From contig NZ_FOQI01000006.1 of NCBI RefSeq assembly GCF_900113705.1, positions 62,001 through 126,000 of the forward strand: a DNA stretch of 64,000 nucleotides, read 5' to 3'. The position numbers and the translations under genes are program-made. Every line of letters starts with the position of its first letter. The stretch's first letter is position 1. Positions 26,997 through 35,903 of this stretch are shown piece by piece. The notes beneath the pieces are model-generated. The model saw nothing but the letters and a program-made list of their open reading frames with translations. It searched no databases and was not told the origin of the DNA. This DNA is from Collimonas sp. OK307 (lineage in GTDB: Bacteria > Pseudomonadota > Gammaproteobacteria > Burkholderiales > Burkholderiaceae_D).

Positions 26997-27024
26997 TTAT
27001 AAGCATTTACCCGGCTCCATTAAA
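26997..27024 (-). promoter_or_regulatory. Possible mnmH-selD promoter
   Basis: On the minus strand TATAAT (27002-26997) lies about 52 bp before the mnmH ATG. A weak -35, TTTAAT (27024-27019), sits 16 bp upstream. Confidence 0.4.
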
Positions 27025-27037
27025 TTGCACGTATTCA

Positions 27038-27691
27038 TCAGGAATCATCCTGCTGCGACAACATGCCCCAGGCCAGCCGCACCAGCTCATCTTCAAACTC
27101 AATGCTGCCGAGCAGCGGCGATTTTTCCAGCGAAGCGCTGCGGATGGCGCCGATAACGGCCCGGGTAACCACGAACATCATGGCAGGCGTCGGCGGCCTC
27201 AGCTTTGGATGGTGGATTCTTTGCATACTGATGGCAATCCGTTCCGCCGTCTCGCGCAAGGCCTGGGTAATATCTTCGTGATGATCGTGTTGCCAGGCAA
27301 AACGTATCATCGCGCGCTTGGCGCTTCTGCCGCTGCCCAGACCGTCGATATTGATGCGGATGAACTGGCGCAGGAAGGTTTTCGGTTCGAGCTGGTCTAT
27401 CTGGTTCTCGGCGCTTTCCATCAGTGCATCGAGCTCATCCATCACGCGCCGCCGCTCGCGCGCGATTAGCGCTGTCAATATGGCCTCCTTGCTCGGGAAA
27501 TACTGATACAGCGTGCCAATCGAAAACCCGGCCTTTGCCGCCACTTTATTGGTAGTCAGGCCGGCTTCGCCTTCGCTTTCCAAAATGTGAGCAGTGGTCT
27601 GAAAAATAGTCTCGATGGTGCGCTGCGCGCGCTCTTGCGTGGGCAGTTTTCGCATGATTTCAGAGGAAGAAGCAGGATTGGGCTTGGCCAT
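27038..27691 (-). CDS. TetR-family transcriptional regulator
   Basis: 217 residues. The N-terminal helix-turn-helix is typical (AHILESEGEAGLTTNKVAAKAGFSIGTLYQYFPSKEAILTAL, about 33-75); the C-terminal half is an all-helical ligand domain. It is divergent from the PF10118 protein gene at 27823, its likely target, and upstream of mnmH in the same direction with a 92-bp gap. Confidence 0.88.
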   Translation of the reverse strand: MAKPNPASSSEIMRKLPTQERAQRTIETIFQTTAHILESEGEAGLTTNKVAAKAGFSIGTLYQYFPSKEAILTALIARERRRVMDELDALMESAENQIDQLEPKTFLRQFIRINIDGLGSGRSAKRAMIRFAWQHDHHEDITQALRETAERIAISMQRIHHPKLRPPTPAMMFVVTRAVIGAIRSASLEKSPLLGSIEFEDELVRLAWGMLSQQDDS

Positions 27692-27708
27692 GTAGACACC
27701 TGTCGAAA

Positions 27709-27749
27709 ACTGAGCAACTTGCGAGTTTGAAAACTGAATAAAGCTCAGT
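27709..27749. promoter_or_regulatory. Inverted repeats in the TetR divergent promoter
   Basis: ACTGAGC (27709-27715) is mirrored by GCTCAGT (27743-27749). Inside lies AACTTGCGAGTT (27716-27727) with AACT/AGTT arms. GAAAACTGA also occurs twice (from 27705 and 27729). One of these is probably the TetR operator; I cannot tell which. Confidence 0.4.
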
Positions 27750-27822
27750 ATAGTACTTCTATCGATGCATCTATCGTTACCTTATATTGTTACCTGATAT
27801 CGCTATTCCATAAAGGCAGTCC

Positions 27823-28674
27823 GTGAACACATCCAATCCATTAATGGTAAGAAAACTATTGGTAGACCTGTCGCAAGGCTTCCCACGCCACTGGCTGGCT
27901 GGCAAAGCTTTCCGCACGCAATTCTTCAATGCCTTGTCGATGAGCTTTCCGGTCGGCGAACAAGAGTTCATCGACTCCGTGCGCGCCTCCGCGTCGTCCC
28001 TGCCGAAGGAAGCCAGATACGCGTCCCTGCACGCCACCATCCAGGATTTTGTCGGCCAGGAAGCTACCCACCGCCGGGTGCATACCTTGTACAACGCAGA
28101 GCTGGAAAAACAAGGGCTGGTCAATCACTGGCAACACTGGGCCGCCGACATGATCGCCTTAGGCAACAAGCGTAATGTGCCGGCAATAAGCAAGCTGGCC
28201 GTTACCGCCGCCTTTGAACATTACACCGCGGTGCTGGCCGATCTGACCTTGCGCTACCCCGCAGTACTGGAAGGTGCAGACCCGATGCTGGCAACCCTGT
28301 GGCGCTGGCATGCGGTGGAAGAAACCGAGCACAAGGCGGTTGCTTTCGACTTGTACCGCGCGTTAGGCGGCAGCTACAGGAAACGGGTGCGCTGGTATGC
28401 TTTTGCCATGATGCGCCTTAATGTGATGGCAACCAGACAAACCATCAACAATCTCTGGCATGACGGGGTTTTGTTCAAACCCGGCATCTGGATCGATGCT
28501 GCACGCTTCTTTTTTGGCCGCCACGGCCTGGTTTGGCTTACTGCGATCCCTTTGCTCAGCTACCTGAAACGCGAATTTCATCCTTGGCAGCATGACAACC
28601 GGGAACTGGCCACACAATGGCTGACCGCCAATTCTGAGCATTATTCCATCGTGCGCGGGCCGAAAGAGGCTTGA
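27823..28674 (+). CDS. Predicted metal-dependent hydrolase (PF10118)
   Basis: 283 residues of mostly helical sequence with candidate metal ligands in QDFVGQEATHRRVH, TAAFEHYTAVLAD and WHAVEETEHKAVAFD, a di-iron/ferritin-like arrangement of E..H and ExxH motifs typical of PF10118 (COG3687). The reaction is not established for the family. The ATG/GTG start lacks a strong site; GTGAAC at 27823 reads as the first codon. Divergent from a TetR gene. Confidence 0.8.
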   Translation: MNTSNPLMVRKLLVDLSQGFPRHWLAGKAFRTQFFNALSMSFPVGEQEFIDSVRASASSLPKEARYASLHATIQDFVGQEATHRRVHTLYNAELEKQGLVNHWQHWAADMIALGNKRNVPAISKLAVTAAFEHYTAVLADLTLRYPAVLEGADPMLATLWRWHAVEETEHKAVAFDLYRALGGSYRKRVRWYAFAMMRLNVMATRQTINNLWHDGVLFKPGIWIDAARFFFGRHGLVWLTAIPLLSYLKREFHPWQHDNRELATQWLTANSEHYSIVRGPKEA

Positions 28675-28792
28675 GCAATTGCAACGAAACTCCTGAACTT
28701 CTGTCGAATCGCCTGAATATTGAACGCGCGATGGACTAAAATGCCAGCGCCGCTTTAATTTAGCCTTTAGTCGAATCAAGGAGTTTTCGTTT

Positions 28793-29398
28793 ATGTCCAG
28801 GATGTACAGCTTTTCGCGCGCCACGCTGCCGGTTTTGCTGGCTGGCGCCCTTGCCGCCTGCTCGACCACCAAGCCAACGGTCTATCAAGGCGAGGAATTC
28901 AGCGAAACCAGCACGTTTTCCCACGATTTCGCCACCTCTGCTCCGGCTACCTGCGAAGCGGCGCGCCGTACCTTGCTGAGCCAGGGTTACATCATCAAAC
29001 AGGCCAAAGACGATCTGGTCGACGGCCACAAGCACTTCCAGCCGGAAAGCGACGTGCACGTGGAAATCGAATTCCATGTGGTCTGCGCCGCCAACGGCAA
29101 GCAGGGCAAAAGCACCACGTTGTTTGTCAGCGCCACCCAGGATCGTTACGCGCTCAAAAAAACCAACAACTCCGCCAGTGTCGGCCTGAGCGTGCTGGGT
29201 TCGGTATCGATGCCGATTGGCAGCACCTCCGACTCATTAGTCAAGGTCGCCAGCGAGACGATTCCAGCCGGCCAATTCTATGACCGCTTCTTCGGCTTGA
29301 TTGAACACTACCTGGGTCTTGACAGTGGTTTGCCGGTTGCGGATTTCGAGGATAAGCCGGTGCTGCCGGTCAAACCTTCGGCAAAAACCTCCGAATAA
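28793..29398 (+). CDS. DUF2242 lipoprotein
   Basis: 201 residues with a signal peptide ending in the lipobox ALAAC (cysteine about residue 23), so an anchored envelope protein. The rest matches DUF2242: FSHDFATSAPATCEAARRTLLSQGYIIKQA, a beta region, and IPAGQFYDRFFGLIEHYL. The function is unknown; the family is common in Burkholderiales. AAGGAG lies upstream of the ATG. A convergent gene follows. Confidence 0.85.
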   Translation: MSRMYSFSRATLPVLLAGALAACSTTKPTVYQGEEFSETSTFSHDFATSAPATCEAARRTLLSQGYIIKQAKDDLVDGHKHFQPESDVHVEIEFHVVCAANGKQGKSTTLFVSATQDRYALKKTNNSASVGLSVLGSVSMPIGSTSDSLVKVASETIPAGQFYDRFFGLIEHYLGLDSGLPVADFEDKPVLPVKPSAKTSE

Positions 29399-29410
29399 CA
29401 CCGCCCAGGA

Positions 29411-29444
29411 AAAAGGCCGCCAATGTATGAAACACTGGCGGCCT
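29411..29444 (-). terminator. Terminator of the GDSL autotransporter gene
   Basis: AGGCCGCCA (29414-29422) pairs with TGGCGGCCT (29436-29444). Read on the minus strand the stem is followed by a TTTTT run; on the plus strand there is no T-run. It lies 32 bp after the autotransporter stop. Confidence 0.75.
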
Positions 29445-29475
29445 ACAACCTCTATTCAAAACTTCAGCGTGTTGC

Positions 29476-31404
29476 TTAAAACGCTTTCTTCAAGCCCACC
29501 TGGAAAGAGTTGGTCTTGTTACCGCCGGCAAACTGGCCGCTATAACTGGCATAAGCGCTGAAATCGGTCGCCAATGCAATGCTGGCGCCAAGTTCCAGGC
29601 GTGCGCTGTTGGACGGCCCCAGATAGGCAGGTAAACCGAAGCTGCCGGCCATGCCGACGACATTGGCGCGCACATCGCGCTCACTGTCATCAAACTCTTT
29701 TTCCCACGCCAGTTTGGCAAACGGTTGCACCGTATATTTACCCAGCGCCAGCTTGCTGCTGATTTGCGCGCCCAGGCTGGAGACTAGCGAGTTGCGCGTC
29801 TGCGATTGAAAATTCATCGCGGTGCTGTCGTTGCCATTTTCCATGTAACCGCCAACATTGACTTGTTGCCAGGTCAACGTACCGACCGGGCTCAGGACTG
29901 CTGCGCCAAGGTCGAAATCGTATTGGCCGCCTACACGCAACACGAACTGATGACCATTGGTGCTGCCGGTTTCGGCGCGGGTAGCCGCTCCCAACGCAAT
30001 GTTACGCGTCACGTCCTTGTACTGCAGCGAACCGACCATGCCGATGCCGTTAAGCGCCCAGGCGCCGTCGCGGTATTGGGTATAGGCCGACAGCATGGCT
30101 TGATCCAGTTTGAAGCCGCCGGTATCGCTGCCGAAATTCGCCCGGTTATGGGCAAAGCCGAAAGCGCCGCCAACCGTAACGTTTTGATTGACCGCATAGT
30201 CGACGCCAACCGACAAGCTGTTGGAGGAACCGTCCAGGCCAGGATTATTGCCGTTGTGATCGAGGCTTTGGTGGGTATTGTCATACGCCGCATAAGCTTC
30301 GACCTGCCCCGCCCGCGGCGTCAGGCGCAGACGGTCATCGATCACGCGGGTGAAAGTCTGAGCGCCGGCCAGCGGCGCTTCCGCCAGCATGCCGATCTGG
30401 CCCGGAGCCTGCAATACCGATTCAACATACTGCGCCAGGAGGGCATGGCCGGCGCCGGTTGGATGAACGCCGTCAGCGAACAGGTAGGTCTTATTGGCAT
30501 TCGGCGCAACCAGGGTCGCAGTCGTGCAATTCCCTGAAGAACTGGTGGTGCAGGCCGGCGTCGTGACGTTGGTAAAGCCGTACAAACCTGGATTGGCGAT
30601 CACTTCATGCAACGCGCCGAAGGCGTTGAGCGCAACGATATTGCCGCCCAGGCCGCTCAAGCTGCTGTTCAGGCTTGCATTGAAACTGGTCGAAGCCGCC
30701 GTCCACAAGGCAGACAGTGCCGGAATCGCCGATCCCTCGGGAGTGCGGCCGACGTCCGGTAAATTGATCACGATCACGGTGCCGGCGCCGGCTTGCTGCA
30801 ATTGCTTGACCAGGCCCGCCACATTGCCGGCTTCTCCGGCAACTTGTTGAATGGTCTGTACCGCGGTCGCCGTTTGCGTTGCCGGATTCAGCAAACCGGC
30901 GATATTCGTCTGGGTGTAGCCGAAGATATCGTTGGCGCCGGCCCAGACCGCATACAGGCCCTTGCTGTCCAATCTTGGATTGGCGGCCAGATAACCCTGG
31001 ACCTGGCTAGTCACCGTCGGCACCAAAGGTGCTGTGGCAGCATCAGGCCAGCCGTTCTGGCTGGTCACGCGGGCGCCGCCGACAGCATAGTCGGTACCGC
31101 CCGCAGGCTGCACGCCGGACGGCGTCAGTACCGCGGCGGGATTGGCGGTCGTGCCGTATTTGTGCGCCACGATTTGCGCCCAGACCGGATCGGGGTTGGT
31201 GGTGAACGATCGCTGCTGGCCGACACCGGTAAAATACCCGCTATCGGTCAACGAGTCGCCGAAAAACACCATCTGGGAAAAGTTCGCGGCGCTTGCCGGC
31301 GCACAAATGATAAAGCCGGCGCCGAATACTGCCACGGTGCGCGTCGCCATCGTCAATGCACGGGCCATGGGGCGCAGGCGGAATTTGGGTAAAGATGATT
31401 GCAA
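29476..31404 (-). CDS. GDSL esterase autotransporter (EstA-like)
   Basis: 642 residues from a TTG at 31404, chosen because AAGGAG lies 6 nt upstream; an ATG at 31476 would add 24 unusual residues. A signal peptide ends ASA (about residue 39). The passenger is a GDSL lipase: FFGDSLTDSG (Ser51), GGARV, GANDI and the catalytic Asp/His in DGVHPTGAGH. The last ~270 residues are an outer membrane beta-barrel ending in phenylalanine. It probably displays an esterase on the cell surface. Confidence 0.9.
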   Translation of the reverse strand: MQSSLPKFRLRPMARALTMATRTVAVFGAGFIICAPASAANFSQMVFFGDSLTDSGYFTGVGQQRSFTTNPDPVWAQIVAHKYGTTANPAAVLTPSGVQPAGGTDYAVGGARVTSQNGWPDAATAPLVPTVTSQVQGYLAANPRLDSKGLYAVWAGANDIFGYTQTNIAGLLNPATQTATAVQTIQQVAGEAGNVAGLVKQLQQAGAGTVIVINLPDVGRTPEGSAIPALSALWTAASTSFNASLNSSLSGLGGNIVALNAFGALHEVIANPGLYGFTNVTTPACTTSSSGNCTTATLVAPNANKTYLFADGVHPTGAGHALLAQYVESVLQAPGQIGMLAEAPLAGAQTFTRVIDDRLRLTPRAGQVEAYAAYDNTHQSLDHNGNNPGLDGSSNSLSVGVDYAVNQNVTVGGAFGFAHNRANFGSDTGGFKLDQAMLSAYTQYRDGAWALNGIGMVGSLQYKDVTRNIALGAATRAETGSTNGHQFVLRVGGQYDFDLGAAVLSPVGTLTWQQVNVGGYMENGNDSTAMNFQSQTRNSLVSSLGAQISSKLALGKYTVQPFAKLAWEKEFDDSERDVRANVVGMAGSFGLPAYLGPSNSARLELGASIALATDFSAYASYSGQFAGGNKTNSFQVGLKKAF

Positions 31405-31634
31405 TTGTGTCTCCTTCTTGTCTTGTATTTGTAGATATTGCGCAGTTAATATCTTCCACCCCGCCATCGTTGTCAATCAAACTGCATAGACAAAACATTC
31501 GGAATACAACGGCGTTGCGTACGCATCACCGACCCCGATGTCATACAGGTTGGTTTTCGCACCATTTGTGCCAAACTGTGTTACGTTCGCCGCAAAAAAA
31601 CTGATGCAGGCCGCCCTCTACATTCAAACCGACC

Positions 31635-32102
31635 ATGGATAAAATAGACAAACAAATTCTCGCCATATTGCAAGAAGACGCCAGCACGCCGGTGGCGGAA
31701 ATCGCCGAGAAGGTCAATCTGTCATCGACGCCGTGCTGGCGCCGCATACAGAAACTGGAAGAAGATGGGGTGGTATTGCGCCGGGTGGCGCTGCTGGATG
31801 CCGAAAAACTGAATGTCGGCGTGACGGTATTCGTGTCGATCAAGACCAATCAGCATAACGCCAACTGGTACGCCCAATTCAGCAACACGGTAAAACTGAT
31901 TCCCGAGGTGGTGGAGTTTTACCGCATGAGCGGCAACATCGATTACCTGTTGCGGGTCGTGGTGCCGAACATCGCCGCCTACGACGCGGTATATCAGAAG
32001 CTGACGCAGTCGAACGCCCTGTTCGACGTCAACGCCAGCTTCGCGATGGAACAAATCAAGCACACCACTGCGTTGCCGCTTGATTATGTCGGATTGGACT
32101 GA
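31635..32102 (+). CDS. Lrp/AsnC-family transcriptional regulator
   Basis: 155 residues. The N-terminal helix-turn-helix (MDKIDKQILAILQEDASTPVAEIAEKVNLSSTPCWRRI) and the C-terminal RAM amino-acid-binding domain (GNIDYLLRVVVPNIAAYD) are complete. It is divergent from the GDSL gene and convergent with the MetC-like gene, so neither neighbour is a certain target. An amino-acid effector is usual for the family. Confidence 0.92.
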   Translation: MDKIDKQILAILQEDASTPVAEIAEKVNLSSTPCWRRIQKLEEDGVVLRRVALLDAEKLNVGVTVFVSIKTNQHNANWYAQFSNTVKLIPEVVEFYRMSGNIDYLLRVVVPNIAAYDAVYQKLTQSNALFDVNASFAMEQIKHTTALPLDYVGLD

Positions 32103-32135
32103 TGCAACCTGCGCCTTTTAGATGATCTTTAAAAA

Positions 32136-32169
32136 CTCCGTCATCCCCGCGAACGCGGGGATGACGGAG
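32136..32169. repeat. 16-bp perfect palindrome of the dispersed CGTCATCCCCGCG type, bidirectional terminator candidate
   Basis: CTCCGTCATCCCCGCG (32136-32151) is followed after AA by its exact complement (32154-32169). It sits between two convergent genes. Palindromes with this core are scattered through many proteobacterial genomes and resemble the neisserial dRS3 repeat. It can also end transcription from both sides. Confidence 0.7.
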
Positions 32170-32178
32170 AGGTTCCCA

Positions 32179-33378
32179 TTACAGCGCCTGCTCCATGCGT
32201 TTGAAAGCCTGTCCCATGTCGGCCATCAGATCATCGATATGTTCCAGGCCGACATGCACCCGCACCAGCGGATTCTGGTAAGTCGTCGCCGAGGCTACCC
32301 GGGTTGGCGGCTTGTCCAGCGGTAACGCCAGGCTTTCAAAACCGCCCCACGACAAGCCGATGCCGAACAACTGCAAGCTTTCAAAGAATTTAGACAGTGC
32401 AGGACGGCCGACCTCTTTCAATTCAACCGTGAACAAGCCGCTGGCGCCAAGGAAATCGCGTTTCCACAGCTTATGGCCGGGATCGGATGGCAACGCCGGA
32501 TGCAGTACCCGCTCGACCAGCGGCTGCGTGCGCAGGTATTCCGCCAGCTGGATACCGCTCTCCCAGTGCTGACGCAGGCGCACCGCCATGCTGCGCATGC
32601 CGCGCAAGGCCAGGTAGATATCGTCCGGGCCGGCAGTCTGGCCGAAATCGTGGGCGCCGTGCTTGAGGATGCACCAGGCCCGTTCATTGGCGCTGGCGAC
32701 ACCCAGCAACGCATCCGAGTGACCGACGATGTATTTGGTAGCGGCGTGGATCGACACATCGACGCCGTGTTCGAACGGTTTGAAAAACAGCGGCGTGGCC
32801 CAGGTATTGTCGAGCAATACGTAGGCGCCGACTTTATGCGCTTCTTCGGCGATGGCCGGAATATCCTGCACCTCGAAGGTCCACGATCCAGGCGACTCGA
32901 CAAACACCACGCTGGTATTCGGCCGCAGCAAGGTACGGATTTCGCCGCCGATCAAAGGATCGAAATACTCCACTTCAATGCCCATGCGGCGCAGTACGCG
33001 ATCGGCAAAGGTCCGGGTCGGGCCATACACGCTGTCGGTAATCAGCACGTGGTCGCCGCTTTTGACGAAAGCCATGATGCTATGGGTACAGGCAGATAAC
33101 CCCGATGGGAACACCAGGCAGTTGTGGCCGCCTTCCAGCGTCACGATCGCCTGTTCGAAAGATCGGGTGGTCGGCGTGCCGAAACGGCCGTAGTTGGACA
33201 TCGGATTGTCGATCTGGCGGCTGGCTTCCCAGTCTTCCAGGTTGTTGGCGATGATGGTCGAACCGCGGAACACCGGCGTATTAACCATTCCCGCGAAACG
33301 CGCCGGCTCGCGGCCGCAATGCACCAACTGCGTATCGACATGCGTGGCCGGCGAACCTGAAGAATTATCGGAAGACAT
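32179..33378 (-). CDS. metC: Cystathionine beta-lyase-like PLP enzyme
   Basis: 399 residues of the Cys/Met-metabolism PLP family. Visible sites are the phosphate-binding GLSACTHS, the DNTWATP segment and the PLP lysine in HAATKYIVGHSD (about 214). The C-terminal SWGGFESLALP is typical of MetC-type lyases, which turn cystathionine into homocysteine, pyruvate and ammonia. Relatives with gamma-activity exist, so the exact reaction is likely but not certain. GGAG lies 9 nt before the ATG. Confidence 0.83.
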   Translation of the reverse strand: MSSDNSSGSPATHVDTQLVHCGREPARFAGMVNTPVFRGSTIIANNLEDWEASRQIDNPMSNYGRFGTPTTRSFEQAIVTLEGGHNCLVFPSGLSACTHSIMAFVKSGDHVLITDSVYGPTRTFADRVLRRMGIEVEYFDPLIGGEIRTLLRPNTSVVFVESPGSWTFEVQDIPAIAEEAHKVGAYVLLDNTWATPLFFKPFEHGVDVSIHAATKYIVGHSDALLGVASANERAWCILKHGAHDFGQTAGPDDIYLALRGMRSMAVRLRQHWESGIQLAEYLRTQPLVERVLHPALPSDPGHKLWKRDFLGASGLFTVELKEVGRPALSKFFESLQLFGIGLSWGGFESLALPLDKPPTRVASATTYQNPLVRVHVGLEHIDDLMADMGQAFKRMEQAL

Positions 33379-33694
33379 AAGAAGTACTCCATGCTGAACT
33401 GTACGGCGAGATTACCTGGGACTATTGTAGAGTTGTGGACGTGGAAAATTATTGCAACAAACCCCTTCAAATAAGGATTTATTAGAATAATTTTCTAATA
33501 TTTACACAATTAAAAGAAATTATTCACACAACAACAAGAAAATCCGCAGCTTGCCACTTAGTCATCCGTAAAATATCAAACGCGATATATATGCAAATCA
33601 TATTAATACCGCACAAATCATATATTTGACATGGCGTTATGGGCAAGGCACTCTAGCAATAGCCCCAAAGCCATTATTTCTGGAGATGTAAATC
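33379..33694. promoter_or_regulatory. AT-rich divergent promoter region of metC and ilvD
   Basis: 316 bp, markedly more A/T-rich than the flanks, with no gene. An 8-bp inverted repeat TATTAGAA/TTCTAATA lies at 33480-33500. The 10-bp direct repeat CAAATCATAT occurs at 33594-33603 and 33614-33623 (20-bp period), directly before a TTGACA at 33626-33631. A good -10 at the right distance is absent (CACTCT/ACTCTA), which fits an activated ilvD promoter. Confidence 0.45.
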
Positions 33695-35569
33695 ATGCCG
33701 CAATATCGTTCCCGCACCACCACCCACGGCCGCAACATGGCCGGCGCCCGCGCCCTGTGGCGCGCCACAGGCATGAAAGACGGCGATTTCGACAAGCCGA
33801 TCATCGCCGTGGTCAACTCGTTTACCCAATTCGTCCCGGGCCACGTCCACCTGAAGGATCTGGGCCAGATGGTTGCGCGCGAGATCGAAGCAGCCGGCGG
33901 CGTCGCCAAGGAATTCAATACGATTGCGGTCGATGACGGCATCGCCATGGGCCATGGCGGTATGCTGTACTCGCTGCCGTCGCGTGAACTGATCGCCGAT
34001 TCGGTCGAGTACATGGTCAACGCCCATTGCGCCGACGCGATGGTGTGCATCTCCAATTGCGACAAAATCACCCCTGGCATGTTGATGGCGGCAATGCGCC
34101 TGAACATCCCGGTAGTGTTCGTTTCCGGCGGCCCGATGGAAGCCGGCAAGGTAGTTGAAAAGCTGCCAGGTGTTGCCGTGATCGATCAAAAGATTTTCAA
34201 GATCGACCTGGTCGACGCCATGATCAAGGCTGGCGACGCCTCGGTCAGCGATGCCGACATCGCTGAAATCGAACGCTCGGCCTGCCCGACCTGCGGCTCC
34301 TGTTCGGGTATGTTTACCGCCAACTCGATGAACTGCCTGACCGAAGCGCTCGGCCTGGCCCTGCCCGGCAACGGCACCATTCTCGCCACGCACGCCGACC
34401 GCAAGGAATTGTTCCTGCGCGCCGGACGCCTGATCGTTGAACTGGCCAAACGCCACTACGAGCAAGACGATTACTCGGTCCTGCCACGCAGCATCGCCAG
34501 CAAGGCTTCGTTTGAAAACGCCATGACGCTGGACGTCGCCATGGGCGGCTCGACCAATACCGTGCTGCACTTGCTGGCCGCAGCGCAGGAAGCGGAAGTC
34601 GATTTCAAGATGGCCGACATCGACCGCATCTCGCGCCATGTGCCTTGCCTGTGCAAGGTAGCGCCGATGACCGACAAATACCATATCGAAGACGTACATC
34701 GCGCCGGCGGCATCATCAGCATCCTGGGTGAACTGGCGCGCGCCGGCTTGCTCGATACCAGCCGTCCGACGATTCACGCCAAGACCCTGGCCGACGCCAT
34801 CGCCAATAACGACATTACGCAAACCCAGGATCCGGCAGTGCACAAGCTGTTCAGCGCAGCTCCCGGCGGCGTGCCGACCCAGACTGCGTTTTCGCAAGAA
34901 AAGCGTTTCACCAGCCTGGATACCGACCGCGACAACGGCTGTATCCGCAACAAGGCGCACGCCTATTCGCAAGACGGCGGACTGGCGGTTTTGTACGGTA
35001 ACCTGGCGGAAAACGGCTGCATCGTTAAAACCGCAGGCGTCGACGAAAGCATCCTCACGTTCAGCGGCCGGGCCCGCGTCTTTGAAAGCCAGGACGATGC
35101 AGTGGAAGCGATTTTAGGCGATACGGTTCACGCCGGCGACGTCGTCATCATCCGCTACGAAGGACCGAAAGGCGGCCCCGGCATGCAGGAAATGCTGTAT
35201 CCGACTTCGTATATCAAATCCAAAGGATTGGGTAAATCCTGCGCGCTGTTCACCGATGGCCGTTTTTCGGGTGGTTCGTCCGGTCTGGTGATCGGCCACG
35301 CCTCGCCGGAAGCGGCAGAAGGCGGCGCCATCGGCCTGGTGGAAGAAGGCGACACCATTGAAATCGATATCCCAGAGCGCCGCATGCACCTGAAAATCAG
35401 CGATACCGAACTGGCGCAACGACGCGCTGCGATGGAAGCCAAAGGCAAGGATGCCTGGAAGCCGGTCAACCGCCAGCGTTACGTGTCGCAGGCATTGCAG
35501 GCCTACGCTGCGATGGCCACTTCGGCCGACCGTGGCGCGGTGCGCGATATCAGCCAGTTGAAGCGATAA
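33695..35569 (+). CDS. ilvD: Dihydroxy-acid dehydratase
   Basis: 624 residues, full length. It dehydrates 2,3-dihydroxy acids in valine, isoleucine and leucine synthesis. Iron-sulfur cluster cysteines are visible in CISNCDK and [11 protein letters not shown], and the C-terminal [19 protein letters not shown] is conserved. GGAG precedes the ATG. It is transcribed alone and ends at a strong terminator. Confidence 0.97.
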   Translation: MPQYRSRTTTHGRNMAGARALWRATGMKDGDFDKPIIAVVNSFTQFVPGHVHLKDLGQMVAREIEAAGGVAKEFNTIAVDDGIAMGHGGMLYSLPSRELIADSVEYMVNAHCADAMVCISNCDKITPGMLMAAMRLNIPVVFVSGGPMEAGKVVEKLPGVAVIDQKIFKIDLVDAMIKAGDASVSDADIAEIERSACPTCGSCSGMFTANSMNCLTEALGLALPGNGTILATHADRKELFLRAGRLIVELAKRHYEQDDYSVLPRSIASKASFENAMTLDVAMGGSTNTVLHLLAAAQEAEVDFKMADIDRISRHVPCLCKVAPMTDKYHIEDVHRAGGIISILGELARAGLLDTSRPTIHAKTLADAIANNDITQTQDPAVHKLFSAAPGGVPTQTAFSQEKRFTSLDTDRDNGCIRNKAHAYSQDGGLAVLYGNLAENGCIVKTAGVDESILTFSGRARVFESQDDAVEAILGDTVHAGDVVIIRYEGPKGGPGMQEMLYPTSYIKSKGLGKSCALFTDGRFSGGSSGLVIGHASPEAAEGGAIGLVEEGDTIEIDIPERRMHLKISDTELAQRRAAMEAKGKDAWKPVNRQRYVSQALQAYAAMATSADRGAVRDISQLKR

Positions 35570-35903
35570 GCGCGATAAGCGGACACGCCGGTTTGTATAT
35601 CAACGCTTGTGTCGTAAAGTTTATTTAACAATAAAAATGTAACTCTCTGTAAAAGAGGCCGGTGCAAACCGGCCTCTTTTTGCTTGTATTCCCTTGCTGG
35701 CGCTCAATTTTCGCACCTCGCCAGACTCCTCCCCAAGTCATATTCTTCGTCACGATATGGTAAAGTTGCGAACTGTTTCCTGTGGCAGATCCTGCACGAC
35801 ATTACCGCAATCGATTCCCTGGCGAATCTTATGGCAGTCCCTGCATGTCTTCCCGTTAACGCTAACCCCTAAACTACACTATCGGATTGGCATCTAGCAA
35901 CAG
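35570..35903. other. Intergenic region after ilvD
   Basis: 334 bp. It contains the ilvD terminator (35651-35681) and, to the right, about 220 bp with no recognisable gene; short open frames here look random. The promoter of the flavoprotein operon must lie in this part. Confidence 0.5.
35651..35681 (+). terminator. Intrinsic terminator of ilvD
   Basis: AAAAGAGGCCGGT pairs perfectly with ACCGGCCTCTTTT around a GCAA tetraloop and continues into TTTTT. This is a strong, probably bidirectional terminator. Confidence 0.93.

Noticed and set aside
33674-34972. 432-codon open frame on the minus strand
   Set aside because: Antisense to ilvD, low-complexity composition, no family match.
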